Notes: generated from the sequence alone by a model not told the origin. Numbered from the stretch's first letter, positions 35,977 through 45,281 are shown. The stretch is 64,000 nucleotides of DNA from CAWKGV01 sp963849305 (GCA_963849305.1 CAWKGV010000008.1:248001-312000); one strand, 5' to 3'. Translations and numbers: made by a program.

Positions 35977-36759
35977 CTAGCTCTGCCGCTGCACCATTAG
36001 TTGCTTGATGGCGGCGATCGCCTTGGCGGGGTTGAGGCCCTTGGGGCAGGTGTCGGTGCAGTTCATGATGGTGTGGCAGCGATAGAGCTTGAATGGGTCT
36101 TCCAACCCGTCCAGCCGGTCTCCGGCACTCTCGTCGCGCGAATCGGCGATCCAGCGATACGCCTGCAACAAAACGGCGGGGCCGAGATAGCGGTCGCCGT
36201 TCCACCAATAGCTCGGGCAGGACGTGGTGCAGCAGAAGCAGAGGATGCATTCCCAAAGCCCATCAAGCTTGGCGCGCTCCTCCTTGCTTTGCAGCCGCTC
36301 GGCGTCGGGGGGGGCGGGGCTGTCGGCCTTCAGCCAGGGCTCGATGCTGCGATACTGCGAATAGGCTTGGGTGAGGTCGGGCACGAGATCCTTCACCACT
36401 GCCATATGCGGCAGCGGCGTGATGCGCACCGCGCCCTTCACCTCCTCGATCGGCTTGAGGCAGGCGAGCGTGTTGCCGCCGTCGATGTTCATGGCGCAAG
36501 AGCCGCAGATTCCTTCGCGGCAGGAGCGGCGGAAGGTCAGCGTCGGATCGATCTCGTTCTTGATCTTGATGAGCGCGTCGAGGACCATTGGCCCGCAGGC
36601 GTCGAGGTCGATCTCGTAGCTGTCGGTGCGCGGGTTCTGCCCGTCGTCGGGATTCCAGCGATAGATGCGGAAGTCCCGCACGCGCTTGGCGCCGGAAGGT
36701 GCCCTGAAGGTTCTGCCCTTCGCGATTCGGCTGTTCGCAGGCAGGGTGAAAGCGACCAT
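35977..36759 (-). CDS. sdhB: Succinate dehydrogenase iron-sulfur subunit
   Basis: A 260-residue subunit. 2Fe-2S cysteines are C80, C85, C88 and C100 (CREGICGSCAMNIDGG). The 4Fe-4S and 3Fe-4S clusters use CILCFCCTTSCP (171-182) and CHTIMNCTDTCPKG (228-240). It relays electrons from SdhA to the membrane quinone site. It is the last gene of sdhCDAB, 21 bases after sdhA. Confidence 0.96.
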   Translation of the reverse strand: MVAFTLPANSRIAKGRTFRAPSGAKRVRDFRIYRWNPDDGQNPRTDSYEIDLDACGPMVLDALIKIKNEIDPTLTFRRSCREGICGSCAMNIDGGNTLACLKPIEEVKGAVRITPLPHMAVVKDLVPDLTQAYSQYRSIEPWLKADSPAPPDAERLQSKEERAKLDGLWECILCFCCTTSCPSYWWNGDRYLGPAVLLQAYRWIADSRDESAGDRLDGLEDPFKLYRCHTIMNCTDTCPKGLNPAKAIAAIKQLMVQRQS

Positions 36760-36780
36760 GTTTTCCTGGTTCCTGTCGGT

Positions 36781-38592
36781 TCAGTACACCCGCTTCTTCG
36801 GCGGGAACACCGACACTTCGTTGGTCAGAGTGCGCATCTTCACCGGGCGGTAGTCGAGCTGCACCTCGCCCGCCTCGTCGCACCAGGCAAGCGTGTGCTT
36901 CATCCAGTGCTGGTCGTCGCGCTCGGGATAATCGTCGTGGGCGTGCGCGCCGCGGCTTTCGGTGCGAGCCTCGGCGCCGGCCATGGTGACGACGGCATTG
37001 CCCATCAGGTTTTGCAGTTCCAGCGCCTCCATCAGATCGCTGTTCCAGATCAGGCTGCGGTCGGCGACCGAGATGTCGGCGAAGCCGTCCCACAGCTTGC
37101 GCATCTTCTCCACCCCTTCGGTGAGGCTCTTGGCGGTGCGGAACACCGCCGCGTGCGTCTGCATGGTGTGCTGCATGTCGAGCCGCAGCTCGGCCACCCG
37201 CGTCCCGCCACGCGCGTGGCGCGCGCGGTCGAACCGGTCGAGCGATGCCTCCCCCGCGCGCGGGGGCAAGGGCGGCTGGCCCGCGTCAGAGCGGATGGTC
37301 TCCGCCGCCCGGTGCGCCGCGGCTCGGCCGAACACCACCAGATCGAGCAGCGAGTTGGTCCCCAACCGATTGGCCCCGTGGACCGAGACGCACGCGCACT
37401 CGCCGACCGCCATGAGGCCGGGAATCACGGCGTCCGGGTCGTCTTTGGTCGGGCGCAACACCTCGCCGTGATAGTTCGTGGGGATGCCGCCCATGTTGTA
37501 ATGCACGGTCGGCAGCACCGGGATCGGCTCCTTGGTCACGTCAACTCCGGCGAACACCCGCGCGGTCTCGGAAATGCCCGGCAGGCGCTCATGCAGCAAT
37601 TCGGCGCCAAGATGCTCCAGATGGAGCATGATGTGGTCCTTGTTCGGCCCGCAGCCACGGCCCTCGGCGATCTCGATGGTCATGGAGCGGGAAACGACGT
37701 CGCGGGAGGCGAGGTCTTTCGCGGTCGGGGCGTAGCGCTCCATGAAGCGCTCGCCCTCGCTGTTGGTCAGATAGCCGCCTTCGCCACGCGCGCCCTCTGT
37801 GATCAGGCAGCCGGCCGGGAAAATCCCGGTCGGATGGAACTGCACGAACTCCATGTCCTGGCACGGCAGGCCGGCACGCAGCACCATGCCGCTGCCATCG
37901 CCGGTGCAGGTGTGCGCCGAGGTGCATGAGAGATATGCCCTGCCGTAGCCGCCGGTCGCCATCACCACGGTCTGGGCCCGGAACCGATGCAGCGATCCGT
38001 CGTCGAGGGACCATGCGGTGACGCCCCGGCAGGCGCCTTCCTCGTCGAGAATCAGATCGAGCGCGAAATATTCGATAAAGAACTCCACCTCGTGCTTCAG
38101 GCTCTGCTGGTAAAGCGTGTGCAGGATGGCGTGTCCGGTGCGGTCGGCGGCGGCGCAGGCGCGCATCGCCGGCTCCTTGCCGTATTCCTTCATATGGCCG
38201 CCGAACGGGCGCTGGTAGATGCGGCCGTCCTCGGTGCGGCTGAACGGCACGCCGAAATGCTCCAGCTCATAAATCGCCGGGATCGCCTCGCGGCACATGT
38301 ATTCGATCGCGTCCTGGTCGCCGAGCCAATCGGAACCCTTGACCGTGTCGTACATGTGCCAGCGCCAGTCGTCCTCGCCCATGTTGCCGAGTGCCGCGCC
38401 GATGCCGCCCTGCGCGGCCACCGTATGGCTGCGGGTCGGGAAGACCTTGGTGATGCACGCGGTCTTGAGGCCGGCGGCGCCCATCCCGAGAGTCGCCCGC
38501 AGCCCCGATCCGCCGGCGCCCACCACCACGACGTCGTAGGTGTGATCCACGAAGCTGTAAGCGGGAGCGGACGGCTTGCTGATCGCGTTCAT
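36781..38592 (-). CDS. sdhA: Succinate dehydrogenase flavoprotein subunit
   Basis: A 603-residue catalytic subunit. The FAD-binding motif is VVVGAGGSGLRA (22-33). The covalent flavin His56 lies in TRSHTVAAQGG. Active-site segments include QFHPTGIFPAGCLITEGARG and HGANRLGTNSLLDLVVFG. The C-terminal SRGAHAHDDYPERDD is complete. It oxidises succinate to fumarate in the TCA cycle. It starts 14 bases after the sdhD stop. Confidence 0.97.
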   Translation of the reverse strand: MNAISKPSAPAYSFVDHTYDVVVVGAGGSGLRATLGMGAAGLKTACITKVFPTRSHTVAAQGGIGAALGNMGEDDWRWHMYDTVKGSDWLGDQDAIEYMCREAIPAIYELEHFGVPFSRTEDGRIYQRPFGGHMKEYGKEPAMRACAAADRTGHAILHTLYQQSLKHEVEFFIEYFALDLILDEEGACRGVTAWSLDDGSLHRFRAQTVVMATGGYGRAYLSCTSAHTCTGDGSGMVLRAGLPCQDMEFVQFHPTGIFPAGCLITEGARGEGGYLTNSEGERFMERYAPTAKDLASRDVVSRSMTIEIAEGRGCGPNKDHIMLHLEHLGAELLHERLPGISETARVFAGVDVTKEPIPVLPTVHYNMGGIPTNYHGEVLRPTKDDPDAVIPGLMAVGECACVSVHGANRLGTNSLLDLVVFGRAAAHRAAETIRSDAGQPPLPPRAGEASLDRFDRARHARGGTRVAELRLDMQHTMQTHAAVFRTAKSLTEGVEKMRKLWDGFADISVADRSLIWNSDLMEALELQNLMGNAVVTMAGAEARTESRGAHAHDDYPERDDQHWMKHTLAWCDEAGEVQLDYRPVKMRTLTNEVSVFPPKKRVY

Positions 38593-38605
38593 GTCCCAGA
38601 ACCCC

Positions 38606-39025
38606 TCAAAGCCCTAGCCGCAGCGCCGAGATGAAGCAGAACAGCGCGGCCACGATGCAGATGCCGCGGCTCAGAAGCAGCAGCGTGAAGCGCGATCCTT
38701 CGCCGTGGACGTAATCCTCGATCACCACGCGCAGGCCCAGCTCCATGTGCCAGAACGTCGCGACGATCAGGCAGAGCATCAAAACCAGCGACACCGGCTC
38801 GCGCAGCCAGGCAATCATCCCGGCCCGGTTCGCGCCTTCCAAGCGCATCGCCGAGGCGATAAACCAGAGCGATAGCGGCACCAACGCCAGCGCTGTGAGG
38901 CGCTGTGCCCACCAATGACCCGAGCCCGCGTGCGCCGAGCCCAGCCCACGAGCGCGCCCGAGCTGCGAGCGCAGGATCTCGACCTGAACGGGCTGCTTGC
39001 CTGTAACGTCGCGCATTTGAGCCAT
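38606..39025 (-). CDS. sdhD: Succinate dehydrogenase membrane anchor subunit D
   Basis: A 139-residue protein with three helices (about 46-64, 76-98, 112-136). The conserved segment WHMELGLRVVIEDYVHGEG places the heme/quinone-side His, and GSGHWWAQRLTALALVPLSLW is the usual first helix. ATG 39025 shares one base with the sdhC stop (TGATG). Confidence 0.93.
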   Translation of the reverse strand: MAQMRDVTGKQPVQVEILRSQLGRARGLGSAHAGSGHWWAQRLTALALVPLSLWFIASAMRLEGANRAGMIAWLREPVSLVLMLCLIVATFWHMELGLRVVIEDYVHGEGSRFTLLLLSRGICIVAALFCFISALRLGL

Positions 39026-39483
39026 CACCGCACCACCAGTCCGACGATCCACACGAGCAGGGTGAGCGCCACGGTTGCGGCGATGGCGCCCCAGCCGCTC
39101 ACGCGATAGATCCGGTTGTCGAAGCCCCAGCCGGCGTCCCACACCAAATGACGCAGCCCGGTGAACAGGTGGAAGAGCAGCGCCGCGGCCCAGCAGAACA
39201 GCAGGAAAATGCCGAAGCCGGAGCCGAAGAAACCCTGGGCCGTGGCGAAGGCGCTCTCGGAGGCCGCGCCCGCGACCAGCCACCAGGTCATGAGCAGGGC
39301 GCCGATCGCCAGCCCTACGCCGGTCACCCGATGGCTGATCGACAGCGCCATGCTGACCGGCCACTTATAGACTTGCAAATGCGGCGACAGCGGGCGGCTA
39401 ACCAGCTTGCCGTCGGTGTTGCGCCCCACCATCAGCGCGTCGCGAACGTCCTTCACGGAAGCTCCATTTTTCCTGGCCGGCAT
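39025..39483 (-). CDS. sdhC: Succinate dehydrogenase cytochrome b556 subunit C
   Basis: A 152-residue anchor with three helices. The SdhC signature RPLSPHLQVYKWPVSMALSI is followed by SHRVTG. The heme ligand region is LFHLFTGLRHLVWDAG (H105 and H112). It is the first gene of sdhCDAB. A promoter-like sequence lies 34 bases upstream. Confidence 0.94.
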   Translation of the reverse strand: MPARKNGASVKDVRDALMVGRNTDGKLVSRPLSPHLQVYKWPVSMALSISHRVTGVGLAIGALLMTWWLVAGAASESAFATAQGFFGSGFGIFLLFCWAAALLFHLFTGLRHLVWDAGWGFDNRIYRVSGWGAIAATVALTLLVWIVGLVVR

Positions 39484-39516
39484 CGTGATGATTGTTCGAT
39501 ACCAAGCTGTTGCGGT

Positions 39517-39545
39517 TGCTTACCCTTGTCCCTAGGGAGGGTCAA
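39517..39545 (-). promoter_or_regulatory. Sigma-70-type promoter of sdhCDAB
   Basis: On the minus strand, TTGACC is followed by 17 bases and TAAGCA. The distance to the sdhC ATG is about 34 bases. The spacer contains the palindrome TCCCTAGGGA (39529-39538), which could be an operator. Confidence 0.45.
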
Positions 39546-39599
39546 CGCGCCGCAATGCCGGGGGTGGCAGAAGCAAGCGCATACTCCCGCGTCTCCTTT

Positions 39600-40751
39600 C
39601 TAGTTCCTCGCGAGCAGGGCCGCGAGGGCCAGGGCAGCGGCTGCCGCTATCGAGGGGACGACGAAGCTCCCCAGCCGGTCATAGAGCGCGCCCGCAAAGC
39701 CCGGCCCGACGATCTGGCCGAGCCCGAAGGCACTGGTCATCAGGGCGAGCACGCGACGCCCATCGCCAGCCCCCAAGCTGCGCCCCCGGATAAGACCCAT
39801 CGCGGTCAGCCCCATGAACGTGCCGCCCACTAGGACGGCGGCGAGGAAGATTCCAGCGGAACTCGGCCAGACGACACTGACCAGCACGCCGGCGGCTTCG
39901 ACCAGGCAGGCCGCAGCGAAGGCGCCAGGCAGACCGAACCGGCCCGCGAGCCGGGTCCAAAGCGCGACCGACGGCGCAGCCGCCAGGCCGAACACCACCC
40001 AGATGACGGGCTCCAGCGGGCGGAGCAAGGCGTCTGCCCGCACGATGGCAACGAGGAACGTCGCCGTGATCACATAGCCGAAGCCGAACAGGCCGTAGGC
40101 CAAGACTAGGCGCACCAGGACTGAATCGGTGCGCATCGCCCGGTCCGGCGGGCGGCGCGGGTCGGCGCCTTCGCGTTCGGGAATCAGCAGCACAATCGCG
40201 AACGTGGCAGCGAACGACAGTGCCCCGCTAGCGATCCACAGCGCAGGCCAGCCAAAGTCCTCACCTTGCAGGGCGGAGACCAGCACGGCAGAGCAGACGA
40301 TACCTGCGCCCACGCCGGCAAACAGGACGGAAGACAAGCCGGGATGGTTCGCTCTGGCGAGGACTTCCAACACGATCGCAGAGGCGAGGATCAGCGCGAA
40401 GGCGCTCGCCATGCCGCCGACGAAGCGCAGAGCCAGGAACAGCGGCACCGAATGGGTGAAGCCCATCGCCCCAGTCGTCAGGGCGCTTCCCAGGAGCGCG
40501 CCAAGAAGCCAGTTGCGACGCAAGCCCGGCAATCTGCCGGCAGCCAAGAGGGCCCCGGCGAGGTAGCCGGCGAAGTTGGCCGACGCGATCAGCCCCGCGG
40601 TGAACTTGCTGAGACCCAGAGCTTCGACCATCAGCGGCAGGACCGGCGTGTACACGAAACGGCCGATGCCGATGGCGACGGCAAGCGCCAGCAGCCCTCC
40701 AAACGCGGCGGAGACCGGGGCGGCGGGCGAGACCAACGTTGTGCGCCGCAT
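39600..40751 (-). CDS. YbfB/YjiJ-family MFS transporter
   Basis: A 383-residue 12-helix transporter. The family mark AVAIGIGRFVYTPVLPLM is in helix 1, with SANFAGYLAGALLA in helix 2 and GVGAGIVCSAVLVSAL in helix 5. ATG 40751 starts just before helix 1; the longer frame is non-coding in character. It is divergent from a LysR regulator at 40858 with 106 bases between them, so that regulator probably controls it. Substrate unknown. Confidence 0.88.
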   Translation of the reverse strand: MRRTTLVSPAAPVSAAFGGLLALAVAIGIGRFVYTPVLPLMVEALGLSKFTAGLIASANFAGYLAGALLAAGRLPGLRRNWLLGALLGSALTTGAMGFTHSVPLFLALRFVGGMASAFALILASAIVLEVLARANHPGLSSVLFAGVGAGIVCSAVLVSALQGEDFGWPALWIASGALSFAATFAIVLLIPEREGADPRRPPDRAMRTDSVLVRLVLAYGLFGFGYVITATFLVAIVRADALLRPLEPVIWVVFGLAAAPSVALWTRLAGRFGLPGAFAAACLVEAAGVLVSVVWPSSAGIFLAAVLVGGTFMGLTAMGLIRGRSLGAGDGRRVLALMTSAFGLGQIVGPGFAGALYDRLGSFVVPSIAAAAALALAALLARN

Positions 40752-40812
40752 GGCGGACCCCGTAACGCTGCTGCCATCCAGATAGGCCGAAGTCTCTATC
40801 CTAAAAAGCGGT

Positions 40813-40832
40813 TTATCCTGATAAGTGTTATC
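40813..40832. promoter_or_regulatory. Overlapping inverted repeats, candidate LysR operator
   Basis: The sequence TTATCCTGATAAGTGTTATC contains two perfect nested inverted repeats: TTATC-CT-GATAA (40813-40824) and ATAA-GTG-TTAT (40821-40831). It lies in the AT-rich divergent region between the MFS and LysR genes, where the regulator would be expected to bind. Confidence 0.5.
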
Positions 40833-40857
40833 TCCCTGACAGAGATCCGAGGCGCGG

Positions 40858-41751
40858 ATGGACACGGGAGACCTGCGGGTGTTCGAGGCGGTGGCGCGGT
40901 TGGGCGCCATGAACCGTGCCGCTACCGAGCTGCATACGGTGCAATCGAACATCACCGCCCGTATTCGCAGTCTGGAAAACGAGCTGGACTGCCGCTTGTT
41001 CGACCGAAGCCCGAGCGGCGTGTCCCTCACCGCGGCGGGCACCCGTCTGCTCCCCTATGCCCACCGCGTCGCGCAAATGCTGGCGGAGGCGAGGCAAGCG
41101 GCGCGAGACGACGGCACACCGGGCGGCACGTTGGTGATCGGCGCACTGGAAACCACGGCCGCGATGCGGTTCTCGGGCGTGCTGGCTGCCTACGCGGCTG
41201 CCCATCCGCGGGTGGATCTCGTGCTGCGGACCGGCACGAGTTGCGAACTGGTCGATGCGGTGCTCGACCGGCGTCTCGAGGGCGCCTTCGTTTGCGGCCC
41301 AGTCATGCATCCCGACCTGGAAGACCAGGTGTTTTTCCAGGAGGAGCTGGTGATCCTCGCGGCGCCCGGAGTTCGCTCGCTGGCAGAGGTGACGAGCGCG
41401 GGCGAGGTGCGTGCGGTGGTGCTGCGGTCGGGCTGCTCGTACCGGCAGCGGCTTGAGGGCCTGCTGGCGCGGCGCGGCATCCCCGCTCTGCGGGTTATGG
41501 AGTTTGGCACGCTGGAGGCGATCTTCGCCTGCGTTGCCGCCGGGCTCGGGATCACGCTGCTGCCACGGGCGCTGATCGGCCCGGTCTGCACGGCGGGGCG
41601 GGTGAGCGTGCATGAACTCCCGGCCGCCGAGGCGAAGGTCGAGACGATGTTCATCCGCCGGCGCGACGCCTTCGCCTCGAGCGCACTGCGCGCCTTCCTC
41701 AGCTGCGCGTTCCATTCTCCAGATAGCAAAGGCCGCTTAGTCGCGGGCTGA
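40858..41751 (+). CDS. LysR-family transcriptional regulator
   Basis: A 297-residue regulator. The N-terminal winged helix is MDTGDLRVFEAVARLGAMNRAATELHTVQSNITARIRSLE (in sections 1-40), with the recognition helix around QSNITARIRSLENEL. The effector domain runs from about residue 92 with LVIGALETTAAMR. The C-terminus (SPDSKGRLVAG) reaches the IS remnant, so the original tail may have been altered by the insertion. It is divergent from the YbfB-like transporter, its likely target. Confidence 0.9.
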   Translation: MDTGDLRVFEAVARLGAMNRAATELHTVQSNITARIRSLENELDCRLFDRSPSGVSLTAAGTRLLPYAHRVAQMLAEARQAARDDGTPGGTLVIGALETTAAMRFSGVLAAYAAAHPRVDLVLRTGTSCELVDAVLDRRLEGAFVCGPVMHPDLEDQVFFQEELVILAAPGVRSLAEVTSAGEVRAVVLRSGCSYRQRLEGLLARRGIPALRVMEFGTLEAIFACVAAGLGITLLPRALIGPVCTAGRVSVHELPAAEAKVETMFIRRRDAFASSALRAFLSCAFHSPDSKGRLVAG

Positions 41752-41769
41752 CATCGCGGCTGTGATCCG

Positions 41770-42488
41770 CTGGACGAAGCGTGCGTTCCAGCCGGGCGCA
41801 GGCGGCATCGAGCTTCGCCTTGAGCGCCTCGCGCCGGGCGAGTTCGGCCGGAAGCGCTTGCGGATCGTGGTTCGGCATCGGCCGCCTCAGCCCGCGCCGT
41901 CAGTGCGGCGATGTCAGCCGCGAGCTTGGCGCAGTTCCTTCGCCCGGTCGTAGCGTACGGAGCGGCTCTTCGAGGCATTGGCACCAATCTTCGTCCCGTC
42001 GATCGACACCGTGCCGAGCCGCAGCAGGCCTCTTTCGCGCGCCAGCAGCAGGACCTGCAGGAATGCCGCCTCGAAGGCCGCTCTGTTCGATCGCCGGAAC
42101 ACGCGATCGTGTCGTGGTCGGGGTGTAGGTTGGCCGCCACGAAGCGCACCGCAAGGCGCGGTAGGTTGCCCGCTCGATCCGCCGCGACGAGAAGATGTCG
42201 TTGGCGTAGTACAAAGTTGGCGTAGCTATAAATAAGCAGCGCCAGCATCAGCCGCGGCTGATGCTGCGGCTTGCCGCCGGCTCGATCCGCAACCCGGAAC
42301 GCCCCAAGCGGCACTCGCTCCACCGCGGCCACGACTAACTGCGCCAGGTCATCCTCCGGCAGCCAAGACTTCAGGTCAGGCGGCAGAAGAAAGGCCTGGT
42401 CGCGATTGGACGGCACAAAAGTTCGGCATCCGCCGATTCTAGCCAGAAACGGCGTTCCCGGGTACCCCATTCCGACAGGCTGCTAGCG
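41770..42488 (-). mobile_element. IS1182-family transposase remnant, multiply frameshifted and missing its 3' end
   Basis: Read on the minus strand from 42488, the IS end (CGCTAGCAGCCTGTCGGAA) is followed by MGYPGTPFLARIGG, then FLLPPDLKSWLPEDDLAQLVV. Transposase pieces then appear in changing frames: FSSRRIERATYR, ANLHPDHDTIACS, AAFLQVLLLARERGLLRLG, VSIDGTKIGANASKSRSVRYD, KLAADIAALTARAEAAD, LPAELARREALKAKLDAAC. At least four frame changes are needed, and only the first DDE Asp region is seen. Similarity fades near 41790, just after the LysR gene, and no opposite terminal repeat is found. It is inactive. Confidence 0.85.
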
Positions 42489-43307
42489 CCCCTGAAACCG
42501 CGCGCGCCGCTTCTCGACAAAGGCCGTGCGGCCCTCCTTGTAGTCTTCGCTATCGAAGCAGATCGCCGTCGCTCGGCGCACTGCGTCCAGGTCGCGGTCG
42601 CCCGGATCCTTTAGTACCTCGTTGATCGTCAGCTTGGAGGCCGCCACCGAGAGCGGCGCGTTGTCGGCGATGGTGCGCGCGATCTCCAGCACCGCCTCGT
42701 TCAGTTCCTCGTCTCCCACCGCTCGGTTGATTAGCCCGATCCGCTCCGCCTCGCGCGCCTCGATGCGGGTCGCGGTGTAGAGGATCATGCGGGCATGGGC
42801 CGGCCCTACGAGCTGCACCAGCTTGGTCAGGCCATCGAACCCGTAGGCTATGCCGAGCCGGGCGGCGGGGATGCCGAATTGGCTATCCAGCGCGGCGATG
42901 CGCAGATCGGCCTGCATCGCGATGGCCAGCCCGCCGCCCAGGCAGAAACCCCGGACGCGCGCGATCATGGGCTTGGGGAAGGCACCGAGCTTCGCCCGTC
43001 CGCCGCTGGTCAGCCGATCATACTCACGCTGCGCGTCGGCGTTCGAGCGGTTCTTTTCGAATTGGCTGATATCGGCCCCCGAGACGAACGCCTTGTTGCC
43101 GGCCCCGGTCAAGATCACCACCCGAATTCCGGCCTGATCGCGGAACTCGTCCAGGATCCGGCCCAGCCCCTCCCACATCTCGATCGACATGGCGTTGCGT
43201 TTCTCGGGCTGGTTGAACGTGATCAGCCCGACCCCGTCCTCGGTTGCCGCCAGCATCTTGCCGCCGGCATACTCCGTGGCTGTCCCCTTGCCGGTCAGCG
43301 TGTCCAT
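42483..43307 (-). CDS. Enoyl-CoA hydratase/isomerase family protein
   Basis: A 274-residue crotonase-fold enzyme. The oxyanion-hole segments are NKAFVSGADISQFE and GFCLGGGLAIAMQADLRIA; the end, KRRARFQGR, is normal for the family. Its TAG stop lies in the CTAG at the IS junction, so the insertion seems to have landed at the very end of the gene without shortening it. It starts 1 base after the CoA-transferase stop, indicating an operon. It probably hydrates or isomerises the acyl-CoA made by that enzyme. Confidence 0.9.
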   Translation of the reverse strand: MDTLTGKGTATEYAGGKMLAATEDGVGLITFNQPEKRNAMSIEMWEGLGRILDEFRDQAGIRVVILTGAGNKAFVSGADISQFEKNRSNADAQREYDRLTSGGRAKLGAFPKPMIARVRGFCLGGGLAIAMQADLRIAALDSQFGIPAARLGIAYGFDGLTKLVQLVGPAHARMILYTATRIEAREAERIGLINRAVGDEELNEAVLEIARTIADNAPLSVAASKLTINEVLKDPGDRDLDAVRRATAICFDSEDYKEGRTAFVEKRRARFQGR

Positions 43308-43308
43308 C

Positions 43309-44535
43309 TCAGACCACTCCCTTGCTGCGCATTTCGGCGATCTCGCGCTCGCTGTAGCCGACTGAACGGAGCACCTCGTCGGTCGCCGACCCGGCCTCCG
43401 GCGTCGGGGTGCGAACGTCTTTCGAGAATCCGGAGATGTTGATGGCGGAGGCGACCACTTCCGTCTCGCCGATCGCGGGGCTCGTCATCGGGCGCGCCAT
43501 GCCGAGATGCTCGACCTGCGGATCGGCGAACACCTGGTCGATGGTGTAGATCGGCCCGCACGGAATGCCGGCGCCCTCGAACAGCTCGATCCAATGCGCG
43601 GCCGGCTTGGTACGCGTGATCTCGCCGATCGCCGCGTTGATCGCGCCACGCTCGGCGCTACGGCCCTTCTGGGTTCTCCACGCCTCCTTGGTCTTCCAGT
43701 CGGGCCGGCCGATCGCCTCGCAGAATCGCTCCCACAGCCGAGCCGAGCTGGCCGCGATGTTGATGTGTCCGTCGCTGGTCGGAAAGACGCCCGTGGGGAT
43801 ACCCGTCGGATGGTCGTTGCCCGCCTGCGGTGCAACCTCGCGCGCCATCAGCCAGCGCGAGGCCTGGAAGTCGAGCATGAACACCTGCGCTTCCAGCAGG
43901 CTGGTGGTGACCCAGCGGCCGACGCCGGTGCGCTCGCGATCATAGAGCGCCATCATGATGCCGAGCGCCAACAGGTTGCCGGCGGTGAGGTCGGCGATCG
44001 GGATGCCGACCCGCACCGGCCCCTGGCCGGGCAGCCCGGTGATCGACATTAGCCCGCCCATGCCCTGCGCGATCTGGTCCACCCCGGCGCGCGGTCCATA
44101 CGGGCCGTCCTGGCCGAACCCGCTGATGCTGCCATAAACAATGCGCGGGTTGACCGCGCGCACATCGTCATAAGCGACCTCCAGCCGGTGCTTTACCTGC
44201 GCCCGCATGTTCTCCACTACCACGTCAGCGGTCTTGACCAGCCGCATGAAAGCTTCGTGGCCCTTTGGGTCTTTCAGGTTCAGATGCATCGCCCGCTTGT
44301 TGCGGTGCAGGTTCTGGAAATCGAACCCGTGGCGTGCCCCGGCGATGTCCTCCGCGCCCGTGGGCGGCGGCTCGATACGGATCACATCCGCGCCCCAGTC
44401 CGCGAGATGGCGCACGCAGGTCGGCCCGGCGCGGGCGAGCGTGAGGTCGAGCACAAGCAGGCCGGACAGCGGCATGTGGGGTTCGGTGCCCCGGTCGGTT
44501 TCCGCGCGGCGTTTCTCGGCAGGGCTGTCCGGCAT
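43309..44535 (-). CDS. CaiB/BaiF-type (class III) CoA-transferase
   Basis: A 408-residue family III CoA-transferase. The N-terminus is LVLDLTLARAGPTCVRHLADWGADVIRIEPP in outline, then KRAMHLNLKDPKG. The catalytic Asp is probably D153 in AGVDQIAQGMGGLMSITG. GLPGQGPVRVGIPIADLTAG follows. ATG 44535 lies behind GGGGGAGA. It moves CoA between carboxylic acids. Divergent from the DUF1194 gene; substrate unknown. Confidence 0.92.
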   Translation of the reverse strand: MPDSPAEKRRAETDRGTEPHMPLSGLLVLDLTLARAGPTCVRHLADWGADVIRIEPPPTGAEDIAGARHGFDFQNLHRNKRAMHLNLKDPKGHEAFMRLVKTADVVVENMRAQVKHRLEVAYDDVRAVNPRIVYGSISGFGQDGPYGPRAGVDQIAQGMGGLMSITGLPGQGPVRVGIPIADLTAGNLLALGIMMALYDRERTGVGRWVTTSLLEAQVFMLDFQASRWLMAREVAPQAGNDHPTGIPTGVFPTSDGHINIAASSARLWERFCEAIGRPDWKTKEAWRTQKGRSAERGAINAAIGEITRTKPAAHWIELFEGAGIPCGPIYTIDQVFADPQVEHLGMARPMTSPAIGETEVVASAINISGFSKDVRTPTPEAGSATDEVLRSVGYSEREIAEMRSKGVV

Positions 44536-44633
44536 CTTCTCTCCCCCGTGAAGCGGCGGGATGATCCGCCGCAATCGCCGATTGCTCAAGAGCGGGGGCG
44601 ACCAGCGCGCTCGGATCTGCTTCAATTGCCGCG

Positions 44634-45281
44634 ATGGAGGCGGTGGATCTCGCCCTGGTGCTGGCAGTGGACGGCTCGGCCAGCGTGACCTTCGAGGAGT
44701 TCAACCTCATCGCCGGCGGCATGGCGGCGGCGGTGCGCGAGCCCGCGATCATCCACGGCCTGACCGGCGGTCCGGCGCGGGCGAGCGTCTGTTCGCTGCT
44801 GCTATGGTCGGGCGTTGGCGCGCAGGAGGTGATGACCGGCTGGACGCTGATCGCCTCGCCGGCCGACGCGCACGCCTTCGCTGATCAGGTGGACAACATG
44901 CCCCGCACAGTGCGCCCGGGCGAGACGGCGATCGGGGAGGCGCTGCTCGCGGCACTGACGCTGCTCGCCCACGCCCCGGCCAAGGCGGCGCGGCAGGTGG
45001 TGGACGTGATCGGCGACGGCCGATCGAATGCCGGCATCGCCCCCGGCCCGGTGCGGGATCGGATGGCGGCGGCGGGGATAACCATAAACGGGCTCTGCGT
45101 CTTGCACGAGGAACCTGATTTGCTGCAAAACTATACGTCTGAAGTCATCGGCGGCCCGGGCGCTTTCGCGATACCTTGCCCCAACTACCAGGCGTTCGCG
45201 GCGGCGATGAAACAGAAGCTCACGTGTGAGACGGAGGTGCCGGTGGCCGGCGCTCGATGGAGAAGGAACGAGGTGACATGA
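44634..45281 (+). CDS. DUF1194 (von Willebrand factor A-like) protein
   Basis: A 215-residue vWA-fold protein. The MIDAS-type motif DGSASV is at residues 13-18. The segment RPGETAIGEALLAALTLL supplies the later Thr position, and VVDVIGDGRSNAG the Asp position, so metal binding looks intact. Many family members carry a signal peptide; none is visible from this start or upstream in frame. Its stop overlaps the ATG of the protease gene (ATGA), so the two are translationally coupled and may act together. Confidence 0.82.
   Translation: MEAVDLALVLAVDGSASVTFEEFNLIAGGMAAAVREPAIIHGLTGGPARASVCSLLLWSGVGAQEVMTGWTLIASPADAHAFADQVDNMPRTVRPGETAIGEALLAALTLLAHAPAKAARQVVDVIGDGRSNAGIAPGPVRDRMAAAGITINGLCVLHEEPDLLQNYTSEVIGGPGAFAIPCPNYQAFAAAMKQKLTCETEVPVAGARWRRNEVT

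Noticed and set aside
36001..37929. 642-codon open frame antisense to sdhB and sdhA
   Set aside because: Shadow of high GC coding sequence; Arg/Gly/Ala-rich translation without domain features, while the other strand encodes clear SdhA and SdhB.
16753..42488. Composite transposon bounded by the two IS copies
   Set aside because: Both copies are fragments lacking one end and an intact transposase, and the segment between them is core metabolism; only a rearrangement scar is supported.
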